Below are positions 1-6,114 of a stretch of 8,894 nt of DNA, one piece after another. How positions within the stretch are numbered: position 1 is the first letter of the stretch; every line of letters starts with the position of its first letter. The notes under the pieces were generated by a model. The model saw only the letters and a program-made list of their open reading frames with translations, was not told the DNA's origin and did no database searches. The position numbers and the translations under genes were made by a program. Source of the DNA: CAYHMW01 sp964357925 (GTDB lineage Bacteria > Patescibacteriota > Microgenomatia > UBA8517); assembly GCA_964357925.1 (NCBI GenBank), contig CAYHMW010000030.1, positions 1-8,894 of the forward strand, read 5' to 3'.

Positions 1-342
1 ATTTAAAAGAGCTGCAATAATAAATTCGGCTACGGACTCAGTGCTGTAACCTGGAACATTTGTAACAACAATCGACTTGCTTTTCGCAAAACCTATATCG
101 ACTTGATTAAAACCTGTGGCCAAAGCACCAATGTACTTAAGATTTGTAAATTTACTGATCAATTCTTTATCAGTCTTATTAAATTTAACGAGAAGACAAT
201 CTGCATCTAAATTATCTTCAATTTCGGAACTATCAGGCTGAGCAAATACCTTTTGCTCGGAGATAGCGTCTATTCTCTTCCAAACATTGGGATTTAACTC
301 AGCTTCATCAAATCCTGTTACTAAAATTTTCTTGAATTTCAC
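1..342 (-). CDS. D-2-hydroxyacid dehydrogenase, N-terminal part (3' end runs off the window)
   Basis: This is the first 114 codons of an NAD-dependent D-2-hydroxyacid dehydrogenase, a family that interconverts 2-keto acids and D-2-hydroxy acids (phosphoglycerate, glycerate/hydroxypyruvate and lactate types). The visible part is the N-terminal half of the substrate-binding domain. After a strand KKILVTGF come a short acidic segment, LKYIGALATGFNQVDI (about residues 71-86) and VTNVPGYSTESVAEF (about 95-109). Those last two blocks are the family signature in which an N-V-D stretch precedes the V-P-x-x-S/T-x-x-V-A-E motif. The NAD-binding Rossmann domain and the catalytic Arg/Glu/His lie beyond position 1, so the substrate cannot be assigned. 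The start is GTG at 342-340: an in-frame stop lies four codons upstream with no other usual start between, and there is no Shine-Dalgarno sequence. It follows the membrane-protein gene by 22 nt on the same strand. Confidence 0.85.
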   Translation of the reverse strand, partial: MKFKKILVTGFDEAELNPNVWKRIDAISEQKVFAQPDSSEIEDNLDADCLLVKFNKTDKELISKFTNLKYIGALATGFNQVDIGFAKSKSIVVTNVPGYSTESVAEFIIAALLN

Positions 343-348
343 AATGCT

Positions 349-357
349 ATTTTAGCA
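349..357 (-). promoter_or_regulatory. Extended -10 promoter placed for leaderless transcription of the dehydrogenase gene
   Basis: Read on the minus strand, TGCTAAAAT is a TG-extended -10 element (hexamer TAAAAT at 354-349) lying 6 nt before the GTG start. Transcription would begin at or next to the start codon, giving little or no 5' leader, which agrees with the missing ribosome binding site. No good -35 is seen. The gene could instead be read through from the membrane-protein gene upstream. Confidence 0.4.
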
Positions 358-364
358 CTTTGAG

Positions 365-637
365 TTATTTCTTCCAGTACTTTATCTGTCCAAGCAATAA
401 ACTGGCAGTGAAAAGGGCTGTTAAGAATAAAGCTGAAAAATCGGTTAGGAAAAAGCCTAAATCTACTTGTTCCTTATTGCCGTTTAACCTCATTAAAAAG
501 CCGACTGAATAAACAGCAAACACTGTTATCAAAATTAACGGAAACCGTAAGTCTTTAGAAAACCTCCTGAAAAATAGGATGATCAAAAGACTGTACAGAC
601 CAAAAACAATTCCAATGACACTTACTTGGTTTTCCAT
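365..637 (-). CDS. Small three-helix integral membrane protein of unknown function
   Basis: I do not recognise the family. The 90-residue product has three hydrophobic segments, at about residues 5-23 (VSVIGIVFGLYSLLIILFF), 32-49 and 62-83. They are separated by a basic loop RRFSKDLR and a polar loop RLNGNKEQVD, and the protein ends in a basic tail KYWKK. The positive-inside rule puts the first loop and the C-terminus in the cytoplasm and the N-terminus outside. No enzyme motif or signal-peptide cleavage site is visible. Codon use is AT-rich, like the aspartate-family operon and unlike the GC-rich genes at 744-1767. The ATG at 637 has no Shine-Dalgarno sequence but lies 7 nt after a good -10 hexamer, so the message is probably leaderless. 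The dehydrogenase gene follows 22 nt downstream and may be co-transcribed. Confidence 0.7.
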   Translation of the reverse strand: MENQVSVIGIVFGLYSLLIILFFRRFSKDLRFPLILITVFAVYSVGFLMRLNGNKEQVDLGFFLTDFSALFLTALFTASLLLGQIKYWKK

Positions 638-644
638 AAAACCA

Positions 645-672
645 AGTATAGATTTTATATATTTATATACAA
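645..672 (-). promoter_or_regulatory. Promoter for the membrane-protein gene, leaderless arrangement
   Basis: On the minus strand a -35 of TTGTAT (672-667) and a -10 of TATACT (650-645) are separated by 16 nt. Only 7 nt lie between the -10 and the ATG at 637, so the predicted transcript starts at or within a base of the start codon. This explains why the gene has no ribosome binding site. Confidence 0.6.
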
Positions 673-678
673 CTCAGT

Positions 679-714
679 AAAAAAGAGCGAAGCACGGCCA
701 GGGTGGTCGTGCTT
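679..714 (-). terminator. Rho-independent terminator of the GC-rich two-gene unit
   Basis: Read on the minus strand, a 10-bp stem (GGTCGTGCTT at 705-714 against AAGCACGGCC at 690-699, with one G-U pair and a 5-nt loop) is followed by CGCTC and then six T residues (684-679). It lies 30 nt past the stop codon of the 222-aa gene and marks the left edge of the GC-rich segment. AT-rich sequence resumes immediately beyond it. Confidence 0.75.
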
Positions 715-743
715 TGTCGTCGATCTCGCTCGCTATTCGGTTC

Positions 744-1412
744 TCAGGCAGCCTCAGTCACCAACTCCCTCAAGACACTCATCCCCCTTTGAAATGCCTC
801 TTTTTCTTCGTCAGTTTCCCACAACAGAACAGGTGAAGGATCTTCTTTGTCCTGTCTGTGGTAGTTAACTCGGACAGCCCGACCAACAGTTCCTTGATGG
901 ATGTATGTTTCCCAGACCTCGCTACTGTTTAGACCTGGGATACGGACTTCATCCAGATCCTCAATCAGGTCGTAGGGCTGGGTCGCATCTCGAGCTTCCA
1001 TGCGGTATTGCCACCACACTGGATGAGGAAGCTGAGGAGTGCTGCCCAAAGCCTTGAGTCTACGACTCAACTTCACGAGATCGGGCTTCTCTAGGCCCAA
1101 CTGGAAGTGAACGTAGTGCCTCGGGCCGCCGTGGAAAGCAACGATTCCTGGGTGACTCTCAGCCTCCTGCCAAGAATCATCCTTGTAGGGCAATATATAC
1201 CTGGCTCGTAGGGGAACGAGCATTCCGACCGCTACCTCCACTGTGTCGAAGATCAGGTATTTCTCCCGCAGTCCTGCCTCCTCGAACATCTCATGGAGTC
1301 GAGGAATAAGCCCGGTCTTGGCGAGAACGGCGGAGATGTGCCCGAACCACCGCAGCTTACCTATCGAGTCACTCGACTGGTCCAAGTAAGACCACCCTTT
1401 TACTAATGGCAT
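744..1412 (-). CDS. Hypothetical protein, 222 aa, GC-rich codon use
   Basis: I do not recognise this protein. It is soluble-looking, with no membrane segment or signal peptide, and is rich in charged residues and tryptophan (for example PVWWQYRMEARD near residues 131-142). Its C-terminal third is acidic to mixed-charge, with LLWETDEEKEAF near 196-207. No catalytic motif stands out. It is judged a real gene because the ATG at 1412 is preceded by GGGAGGA four nt away, the open frame is long and has strong GC-rich codon bias, the 104-aa gene lies 40 nt upstream on the same strand, and a strong terminator follows the stop. The shared leader and joint promoter suggest the two proteins are made together and may act together. 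Composition differs sharply from the flanking AT-rich genes, which points to acquisition from elsewhere. Confidence 0.75.
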   Translation of the reverse strand: MPLVKGWSYLDQSSDSIGKLRWFGHISAVLAKTGLIPRLHEMFEEAGLREKYLIFDTVEVAVGMLVPLRARYILPYKDDSWQEAESHPGIVAFHGGPRHYVHFQLGLEKPDLVKLSRRLKALGSTPQLPHPVWWQYRMEARDATQPYDLIEDLDEVRIPGLNSSEVWETYIHQGTVGRAVRVNYHRQDKEDPSPVLLWETDEEKEAFQRGMSVLRELVTEAA

Positions 1413-1416
1413 TTGA

Positions 1417-1439
1417 TCCTCCCAACCTTTCGGCTACTT
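1417..1439 (-). promoter_or_regulatory. GNRA mini-hairpin plus Shine-Dalgarno leader, copy 2
   Basis: On the minus strand AAGTAGCCGAAAGG (1439-1426) is followed by TTG and GGGAGGA (1423-1417), four nt before the ATG of the 222-aa gene. GCC-GAAA-GGT can close a GAAA tetraloop on three pairs, the last a G-U. The same 14 nt stand before the 104-aa gene at 1795-1782. The site fixes the start codon and is likely a translational element; its exact role is inferred. Confidence 0.6.
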
Positions 1440-1452
1440 GCTGGATTCGCCG

Positions 1453-1767
1453 CTATGCCGCTACTGCTTCAGGCAATCGCCGAACCAGTCGGTAGTAGGT
1501 GCCTTCCCAAAGAACGATCGCTTGGGCGCTCTCTTGCTCGACAGAGACAACCAAGGCGATTTCCTCAGGCCAGTCTCTCTTTCCGGTCGCGAACTGGAAG
1601 CCGATGAAGGCGGTGATCTCATCGTCATTCCACTGGATGTGTGGAGCAAAGCGGTTGGCAGTTTCCCACGCTTCATCTTCGGAAATCTCTCCGATAGGAT
1701 ACCAGTTGCGTGTACAATCGAGGTCGAAACCAAAGGTCTCGCCAACCTCACCATCGTTTGCGAACAT
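1453..1767 (-). CDS. Hypothetical acidic protein, 104 aa, GC-rich codon use
   Basis: I do not recognise this protein. The sequence is acidic and aromatic-rich, with blocks such as NWYPIGEISEDEAWETA (about residues 21-37), FIGFQFATGKRDWPEE (about 54-69) and a hydrophobic strand-rich part ALVVSVEQESAQAIVLWEGTYYRLVRR (about 71-97, quoted in pieces: ALVVSV, AIVLWEG, YYRLVRR). There is no membrane helix or signal peptide, and no nucleic-acid-binding motif can be named. The ATG at 1767 has an excellent AGGAGGAG five nt upstream, which makes this strand and frame the coding one over the overlapping frames of similar length. It is the first gene of a two-gene unit with the 222-aa gene, driven by a promoter at 1818-1846. 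A toxin-antitoxin or effector-immunity pair is possible from the layout alone, but nothing in the sequence shows it. Confidence 0.75.
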   Translation of the reverse strand: MFANDGEVGETFGFDLDCTRNWYPIGEISEDEAWETANRFAPHIQWNDDEITAFIGFQFATGKRDWPEEIALVVSVEQESAQAIVLWEGTYYRLVRRLPEAVAA

Positions 1768-1772
1768 GATAA

Positions 1773-1795
1773 CTCCTCCTGCCTTTCGGCTACTT
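1773..1795 (-). promoter_or_regulatory. GNRA mini-hairpin plus Shine-Dalgarno leader, copy 1
   Basis: On the minus strand AAGTAGCCGAAAGG (1795-1782) runs through one C into AGGAGGAG (1780-1773), five nt before the ATG of the 104-aa gene. GCC-GAAA-GGC forms a three-pair stem capped by a GNRA-type GAAA tetraloop, directly 5' of the ribosome binding site. It matches the element at 1417-1439 over 14 consecutive bases. Confidence 0.65.
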
Positions 1796-1817
1796 CCAAT
1801 TCCGTCGACTACCTTGC

Positions 1818-1846
1818 ATTTTACTTTTCAGAAACTAATTAAGCAA
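1818..1846 (-). promoter_or_regulatory. Promoter of the two-gene GC-rich unit
   Basis: Minus-strand TTGCTT (1846-1841), a 17-nt spacer and TAAAAT (1823-1818) form a plausible sigma-70 promoter. Transcription would start near 1811, leaving a leader of about 44 nt with the mini-hairpin and ribosome binding site. It stands back to back with the promoters of lysC. The -35 hexamer is weak and the -10 differs from consensus at one base. Confidence 0.5.
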
Positions 1847-1848
1847 CT

Positions 1849-1879
1849 TTGCAATTTGTTTGCCATTGCAGCGTATAAT
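1849..1879 (+). promoter_or_regulatory. Upstream candidate promoter (P1) of the lysC operon
   Basis: A perfect TATAAT at 1874-1879 is preceded by TTGCAA at 1849-1854 with a long 19-nt spacer. The start would fall near 1886, giving a leader of about 97 nt. The -10 is the best in the window, but the -35 and spacing are poor, so it may be the weaker of two start sites. Its -35 lies just beside the -35 of the divergent promoter at 1841-1846. Confidence 0.45.
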
Positions 1880-1929
1880 GTGGGTAATTCGGAAAAAACG
1901 TAACAACATAAACTAGGGAACAATGACGT

Positions 1930-1958
1930 TTTACAACACGATTAATTTGAATTAAAAT
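1930..1958 (+). promoter_or_regulatory. Proximal promoter (P2) of the lysC operon
   Basis: TTTACA (1930-1935), an exact 17-nt spacer and TAAAAT (1953-1958) each differ from consensus by one base. The predicted start near 1965 leaves a leader of under 20 nt that still holds the AGGAAAG ribosome binding site at 1968-1974. This is the stronger candidate for the operon promoter. No lysine riboswitch or terminator-antiterminator fold is seen between here and the start codon. Confidence 0.55.
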
Positions 1959-1982
1959 GCAGTTGCCAGGAAAGAAAAAAAT

Positions 1983-3326
1983 ATGATTATTGTTAAATTT
2001 GGCGGGACTTCAGTTTCGACCAAAGACAGAATATCTAATATTTGCGAAATAGTAGGTAAAAGGGTTACCAAAAACCCAGTAGTGATTGTATCCGCTTTGT
2101 CTGGTGTTACTGATTTACTTATCTCCTCCACCAAATTTCCCGAGCAGTCTAAGGATACTTTCCAAAAAATCAAAGAACTCCATGTTGATTTAATAAAGAG
2201 TATCTGGAAAAAAGATGCAGCTGCAAGTAAAACAATTTCTTATATAGACTCTATTCTTGTAGAAGCTAAAAAGGTTTTAGGGAAAGGTGACCTGGATAAG
2301 TCTTCTATTGATAGACTCTCTTCCTTCGGAGAAATTATGTCTTCATATATAGTCAGTGAGGCATTAAAAAGTAGCGGAATTAAAGCGCAACAAGTAGTGG
2401 CAACCGAGTTGATCGTTACTGACAGTAACTTTGGTGAAGCGGAGTTTCTACCTGAAGAAACTAAAAAGGCTGTAAACAAAACCTTAAAACCTTTAAGTGA
2501 AAAAAATGTTGTTCCAGTAGTCACTGGATTTATTGGTGCAACTAAAGATGGTAAAACAACTACTTTGGGTAGAGGAGGTTCTGACTATTCAGCTTCAATT
2601 ATTGGTTATAGCTTAGATGCAGATGAAATAGAAATTTGGACTGATGTCGACGGAATTCTAACTGCTGATCCGAGGTTAGTAAAAACGGCAAAGCTTTTAG
2701 ATAAAATTTCTTATAAAGAAGCTTCAGAACTTGCAACTTTTGGAGCTAAAGTTCTTCACCCAAGAACAATCCGTCCAGCTGTCAAGGCTGGAATTCCTGT
2801 TCGCGTGTTGAATAGTTTTAACCTTAAATCAGAAGGCACTCTGATTTTGGAGAAATATGAATCAAAAAATCCTGTCACAGCTATTTCTTCCAAAACAAAA
2901 GTAACTTTGGTGAATATTTATTCTACAGAAATGCTTTTGAGTAAAGGATTCTTATCACGAATATTTGAGGTTTTTACTCGCAATAATATCTCAGTAGACT
3001 TGGTAAGTGTTTCTGAGGTTAGCGTATCCGTTACTTTAGATAACAAAGATAGTATGGCCTCAGTTGTAAAAGAGCTTTCGGAATTTTCCTCTGTTAATAC
3101 CTCAGAAGATTTTGGTATGGTTTCTCTAATTGGAGAAGGTGTTGTTACTTCTTCAAAAAACATTAGCCGTATTTTTGACACCTTAGATAAAGAAGGAATT
3201 TTAGTTAAAATGGTCTCACTTGGTTCGACTGATATAAATGTCAGTCTAATTATCAGACGAGAACAGATAGAAAAAGCAGTTGTAGTTCTCCACGACCAAA
3301 TATTATTAAATAATTCTGCTATTTAG
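1983..3326 (+). CDS. lysC: Aspartate kinase, monofunctional, AKIII (LysC) type with two ACT domains
   Basis: It phosphorylates L-aspartate to 4-aspartyl phosphate, the first step to lysine, threonine and methionine. The kinase domain opens with the nucleotide-binding KFGGTS (residues 5-10) and has FGE at 115-117, TTTLGRGGSDYSA at 192-204 and WTDVDGILTADPR at 219-231, followed by ATFGAKVLHP near 251-260. Two ACT domains follow from about residue 300. The length of 447 aa is usual for the E. coli LysC class (about 450 aa), and there is no fused homoserine dehydrogenase. The regulatory stretch MLLSKGF (317-323) and SVDLVSVSEVSVSVTLD (337-353) closely parallels the lysine-binding region of E. coli AKIII, so feedback inhibition by lysine is a fair inference. 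The ATG lies 8 nt after AGGAAAG. It is the first gene of the operon; dapB begins 10 nt after its stop. Confidence 0.95.
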   Translation: MIIVKFGGTSVSTKDRISNICEIVGKRVTKNPVVIVSALSGVTDLLISSTKFPEQSKDTFQKIKELHVDLIKSIWKKDAAASKTISYIDSILVEAKKVLGKGDLDKSSIDRLSSFGEIMSSYIVSEALKSSGIKAQQVVATELIVTDSNFGEAEFLPEETKKAVNKTLKPLSEKNVVPVVTGFIGATKDGKTTTLGRGGSDYSASIIGYSLDADEIEIWTDVDGILTADPRLVKTAKLLDKISYKEASELATFGAKVLHPRTIRPAVKAGIPVRVLNSFNLKSEGTLILEKYESKNPVTAISSKTKVTLVNIYSTEMLLSKGFLSRIFEVFTRNNISVDLVSVSEVSVSVTLDNKDSMASVVKELSEFSSVNTSEDFGMVSLIGEGVVTSSKNISRIFDTLDKEGILVKMVSLGSTDINVSLIIRREQIEKAVVVLHDQILLNNSAI

Positions 3327-3336
3327 GAGCTAAAAA

Positions 3337-4077
3337 ATGAAAATTGCTTTAATTGGTTACGGGAACATGGGTAAAGAAATCGAAAAGATTCTCGCAGAAA
3401 CTAAGAGTCACGAGATTGTTTCGGTTAGTTATAGGAAAACAACTGATGGTTTAGATAAAGAGGGTATTAAAAAAGCTGACGTGGTCTTAGACTTCACCTC
3501 CCCAGAGATAGTACTGAAAAACATAAAAGAAGTAGCATCCTTAGATAAGAATCTGGTTATTGGAACTACTGGTTGGTATGAAAATCTTGAAGAAGTTAAA
3601 ACTATAGTAAAGGAAAATAATATTGGTTTAATTTATGGTCAGAACTTCTCAATTGGAGCCAATATATTCTTCAAAATTGTTTCCTTTAGTAGTGGCTTGT
3701 TATCAAAATTTGGAGATTACGATGTTTTCGGTTATGAAATTCATCATAAAGGTAAAAAAGACAGTCCAAGTGGTACGGCGAAGAAGCTCTCTAATTTGAT
3801 TATAAAAAACTTTCCCAGTAAGAAAGTGCTTCAAGATGCAAAACTGGATAGGCAAATAAAAGACGAAGAACTCCACTTCGCTTCTATAAGAGGTGGTCGC
3901 AATTCTGGTTCTCACGAAGTTATTTTTGATAGTGAAGCTGACGAAATTAAACTTACTCATTCTGCCCATGGCAGGCGAGGTTTTGCTGAAGGTGCTATTA
4001 TGGCCGCAGAATTTATTAACGGTAAAAAGGGACTTTACACAGTCGATGACTTATTCGAGCAGGAGAATTTAAAATGA
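3337..4077 (+). CDS. dapB: 4-hydroxy-tetrahydrodipicolinate reductase
   Basis: It reduces the DapA product, using NADH or NADPH, to tetrahydrodipicolinate on the lysine and diaminopimelate pathway. The N-terminal Rossmann motif GYGNMG is at residues 7-12, DFTSPE lies near 52-57, VIGTTGW near 74-80 and NFSIGAN near 102-108. The substrate-binding and catalytic motif EIHHKGKKDSPSGTA (about 134-148) carries the paired histidines, the lysine and PSGTA. The C-terminal GSHEVIF and FAEGAIMAAEFI are also typical. At 246 aa it is slightly shorter than many homologues but has every conserved block. The ATG follows AGGAG that overlaps the lysC stop codon (3325-3329), so translation is probably coupled. 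Its own stop overlaps the dapA start by ATGA. No later enzyme of the pathway (DapD, DapL, Ddh or LysA) is in the window. Confidence 0.96.
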   Translation: MKIALIGYGNMGKEIEKILAETKSHEIVSVSYRKTTDGLDKEGIKKADVVLDFTSPEIVLKNIKEVASLDKNLVIGTTGWYENLEEVKTIVKENNIGLIYGQNFSIGANIFFKIVSFSSGLLSKFGDYDVFGYEIHHKGKKDSPSGTAKKLSNLIIKNFPSKKVLQDAKLDRQIKDEELHFASIRGGRNSGSHEVIFDSEADEIKLTHSAHGRRGFAEGAIMAAEFINGKKGLYTVDDLFEQENLK

Positions 4078-4961
4078 ATAAAAAATTTATTGGAGCGATA
4101 ACCGCTTTAGTCACACCTTTCCAAGAAAACGGATCAGTTGATGTTGATTCTTTAAAAGACCTCGTTAAGTTCCAGATTGATAGCGGAATTCACGGAATTG
4201 TTCCGTGCGGTTCAACTGGAGAAGCAGCCACCTTAAGCCTTGAAGAGTATGAACTGGTTGTAAAAACTGTTGTAGACGAAACTAAGGGAAGAGTTCCTGT
4301 TATTGCTGGAGCAGGTAGTAACGATACTCAGAAAGCAATTGAATTTTCAAAGATTGCAAAGAAAGTTGGAGCAGATGCTCTACTTCACGTTAGCCCCTAC
4401 TACAACAAACCTACACCTGACGGACTAGTTGCCCACTTTCAAGCAATCGCTAGTTCAGTTGACCTACCAATCATTATCTACAATGTTCCAGGTAGAACTG
4501 GTTCAAATGTGAAAGCAGAAACAACTCTAAGGATTGCTAAAGAGGTTCCACAAGTTGTAGGTATAAAAGAAGCCTCAGGTGACTTAAACCAAATGATGGA
4601 AATTATTAAAGGGGCACCTGAAAGTTTTTCAGTTCTTTCTGGAGATGATTCTTTAACATTACCTTTAATGATTCTAGGTGGTAAGGGATGTATTTCTGTT
4701 GTCTCTAATGAAACACCCAAAGAATTTTCCGCGATGATTAGCGCCTCTCTTGATGGTAATTGGGAAAAAGCAAAAGAACTGCATTTTAAATTATTGGACT
4801 TGATGAATGCTAATTTCATTGAGACAAATCCTATCCCAGTTAAAACGTCTCTTGCTCTAATGGGAAAAATTAAAGAGGTTTTTCGTTTGCCTCTAGTTAA
4901 AATAACTGACAAAAATAGAGAAGTACTAACTCAAGTATTAAAAAAGCAAAATCTAATATGA
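4074..4961 (+). CDS. dapA: 4-hydroxy-tetrahydrodipicolinate synthase
   Basis: This class I aldolase-type TIM-barrel enzyme condenses pyruvate with aspartate semialdehyde, the committed step to lysine. The Schiff-base lysine is K165 in VGIKEASGD. The catalytic tyrosine is Y136 in YNVPGRTG, with R141 for the substrate carboxylate, and GSTGE (46-50) with PYYNKP (108-113) supplies the relay residues. The E. coli motif GTTGE reads GSTGE here. At 295 aa it is standard length. Against the E. coli enzyme, the lysine-inhibitor contacts H53, H56 and E84 align with L56, Y59 and K87, so the usual allosteric site seems not to be kept; lysine insensitivity is inferred. The ATG sits in the dapB stop (ATGA), with AGGAG upstream at 4061-4065, and its own stop overlaps the asd start the same way. 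Confidence 0.97.
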   Translation: MNKKFIGAITALVTPFQENGSVDVDSLKDLVKFQIDSGIHGIVPCGSTGEAATLSLEEYELVVKTVVDETKGRVPVIAGAGSNDTQKAIEFSKIAKKVGADALLHVSPYYNKPTPDGLVAHFQAIASSVDLPIIIYNVPGRTGSNVKAETTLRIAKEVPQVVGIKEASGDLNQMMEIIKGAPESFSVLSGDDSLTLPLMILGGKGCISVVSNETPKEFSAMISASLDGNWEKAKELHFKLLDLMNANFIETNPIPVKTSLALMGKIKEVFRLPLVKITDKNREVLTQVLKKQNLI

Positions 4962-6004
4962 GTAAAATAAAAGTTGGGATTTTAGGTGCAACGGGTAATG
5001 TTGGGCAAAGATTTGTCCAACTTTTATCTGACCACCCCTGGTTTGAGATAGCCAACCTTTGTGCTTCAGAGAAAAGTGCAGGTAAACTTTATAAAGAGGT
5101 GGTTAGTTGGAAAGTCTCTGCAAGTATTCCCAAAGAAGTAGAAAATTTGGTAGTAGGCCTTTGTGAACCAAATATTGATGCAAAAATCGTTTTTTCTGGT
5201 CTCGATTCATCGGTGGCTGGTGAAATAGAAGAAAAATTCGCTAAAGCGGGTTACGTTGTAATAAGTAATTCTAAAAACCACCGTATGGACATTGATGTTC
5301 CTTTACTTATTCCAGAAGTAAATCCTGATCATTTAGCTTTAGTTGAACAACAAAAGAAAAGGTTTGGTAGCGGAGGTTTTATAGTAACCAACCCAAACTG
5401 CACTACAGTTGGACTTACTATGGTTCTAAAACCATTACATGACGCTTTTGTTATAAAACAGGCTGTAGTTACAACTATGCAAGCACTATCTGGAGCTGGC
5501 TATCCAGGAGTTCCCTCTCTAGACACAATTGACAATGTTGTTCCTTACATTGGTGATGAGGAGGACAAAGTGGAGACCGAACCATTAAAATTGCTTGGAA
5601 CCCTTTCTGGGATTGAAGTTAAGGATGCCGCAATAAAAATCGATGCTCATTGCAACAGAGTTTCTGTAAGGGATGGGCATTTAGAAACCGTAACTTTGGA
5701 ATTTGAGAAAAAACCCTCCGTTGACGAAGTAATAAAAGTACTAGAGAACTTTACCTCTGTTCCTCAGGAATTGAAACTTCCATCGGCACCAACACATCCT
5801 ATTGTCTACAGGAGCGAAGTTGATAGACCCCAACCCTCTTTGGATCGAGATACGAACAGTGGTATGTCAGTTACTGTAGGTAGAGTAAGAGAATCAAGGG
5901 TTATGCATATTAGATTAACCTTACTGGTTCACAACACTATTAGAGGTGCTGCCGGGGCTGCTATATTAAATGCCGAGCTTTTAAAAGCTAAAGGTCTCAT
6001 CTAA
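4958..6004 (+). CDS. asd: Aspartate-semialdehyde dehydrogenase, archaeal/fungal-type subfamily
   Basis: It reduces aspartyl phosphate, made by LysC, to aspartate semialdehyde with NADPH; this product is the branch point used by DapA and Hom. The Rossmann motif GATGNVGQ is at residues 10-17, the catalytic cysteine is C148 in TNPNCTT, and the likely catalytic base is H241 in RVSVRDGH. QALSGAGYPG near 176-185 is another family block. The 348-aa length, the NPNCTT context, DAHCNRVSV and the GRVRE near the end match the subfamily best known from archaea, fungi and some bacteria rather than the E. coli-type Asd. The ATG overlaps the dapA stop in ATGA, so it depends on translational coupling; no clear ribosome binding site is seen. 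This is the last gene of the AT-rich operon, and a stretch of about 110 nt with a new promoter follows. Confidence 0.95.
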   Translation: MSKIKVGILGATGNVGQRFVQLLSDHPWFEIANLCASEKSAGKLYKEVVSWKVSASIPKEVENLVVGLCEPNIDAKIVFSGLDSSVAGEIEEKFAKAGYVVISNSKNHRMDIDVPLLIPEVNPDHLALVEQQKKRFGSGGFIVTNPNCTTVGLTMVLKPLHDAFVIKQAVVTTMQALSGAGYPGVPSLDTIDNVVPYIGDEEDKVETEPLKLLGTLSGIEVKDAAIKIDAHCNRVSVRDGHLETVTLEFEKKPSVDEVIKVLENFTSVPQELKLPSAPTHPIVYRSEVDRPQPSLDRDTNSGMSVTVGRVRESRVMHIRLTLLVHNTIRGAAGAAILNAELLKAKGLI

Positions 6005-6024
6005 CCCATTTCTTTAATCAAAGT

Positions 6025-6054
6025 TAAACATTTCTTGCTAGATCGAAGTATAAT
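6025..6054 (+). promoter_or_regulatory. Promoter of hom
   Basis: A perfect TATAAT (6049-6054) is preceded by TAAACA (6025-6030) with an 18-nt spacer. Transcription would start near 6061 and give a leader of about 55 nt. The promoter lies in AT-rich sequence although the gene it serves is GC-rich, so hom appears to have its own start site in addition to possible read-through from asd. Confidence 0.5.
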
Positions 6055-6072
6055 GCTGATATCCGAATAATC

Positions 6073-6090
6073 ACCCAAGGTTTGGGTTTT
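6073..6090 (+). other. Short leader hairpin with T-run between asd and hom
   Basis: ACCCAA (6073-6078) and TTGGGT (6082-6087) form a six-pair hairpin with a 3-nt loop, followed by TTT and CC. It could be a weak terminator of the asd operon, an attenuator in the hom leader, or simply leader structure. The T-run is short, so strong termination is unlikely. Confidence 0.35.
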
Positions 6091-6114
6091 CCAGAATAAG
6101 GAGTGAGGTGTGTC

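Noticed and set aside
676..1825. Inverted 7-mers AGTAAAA (676-682) and TTTTACT (1819-1825) as ends of a mobile element around the GC-rich cassette
   Set aside because: Seven AT-rich bases are expected by chance at this distance. No transposase and no target-site duplication are visible.
1413..1903. Plus-strand and alternative minus-strand frames of up to 134 codons across 1413-1903
   Set aside because: They overlap the 104-aa minus-strand gene, which alone has a strong ribosome binding site, a promoter and a downstream partner. Their composition looks like frame shadow of GC-rich DNA.
1923..1955. A ten-codon frame MTFYNTINLN in the lysC leader, rich in aspartate-family residues, as an attenuation peptide
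   Set aside because: There is no terminator-antiterminator pair downstream, the proximal promoter lies inside the frame, and a ten-residue composition bias is easily due to AT-rich sequence.
6103..6114. GTG at 6103 as the hom start
   Set aside because: It lies within the ribosome-binding region, and the family's conserved N-terminus begins right after ATG 6115 with VRIAVLGAG.
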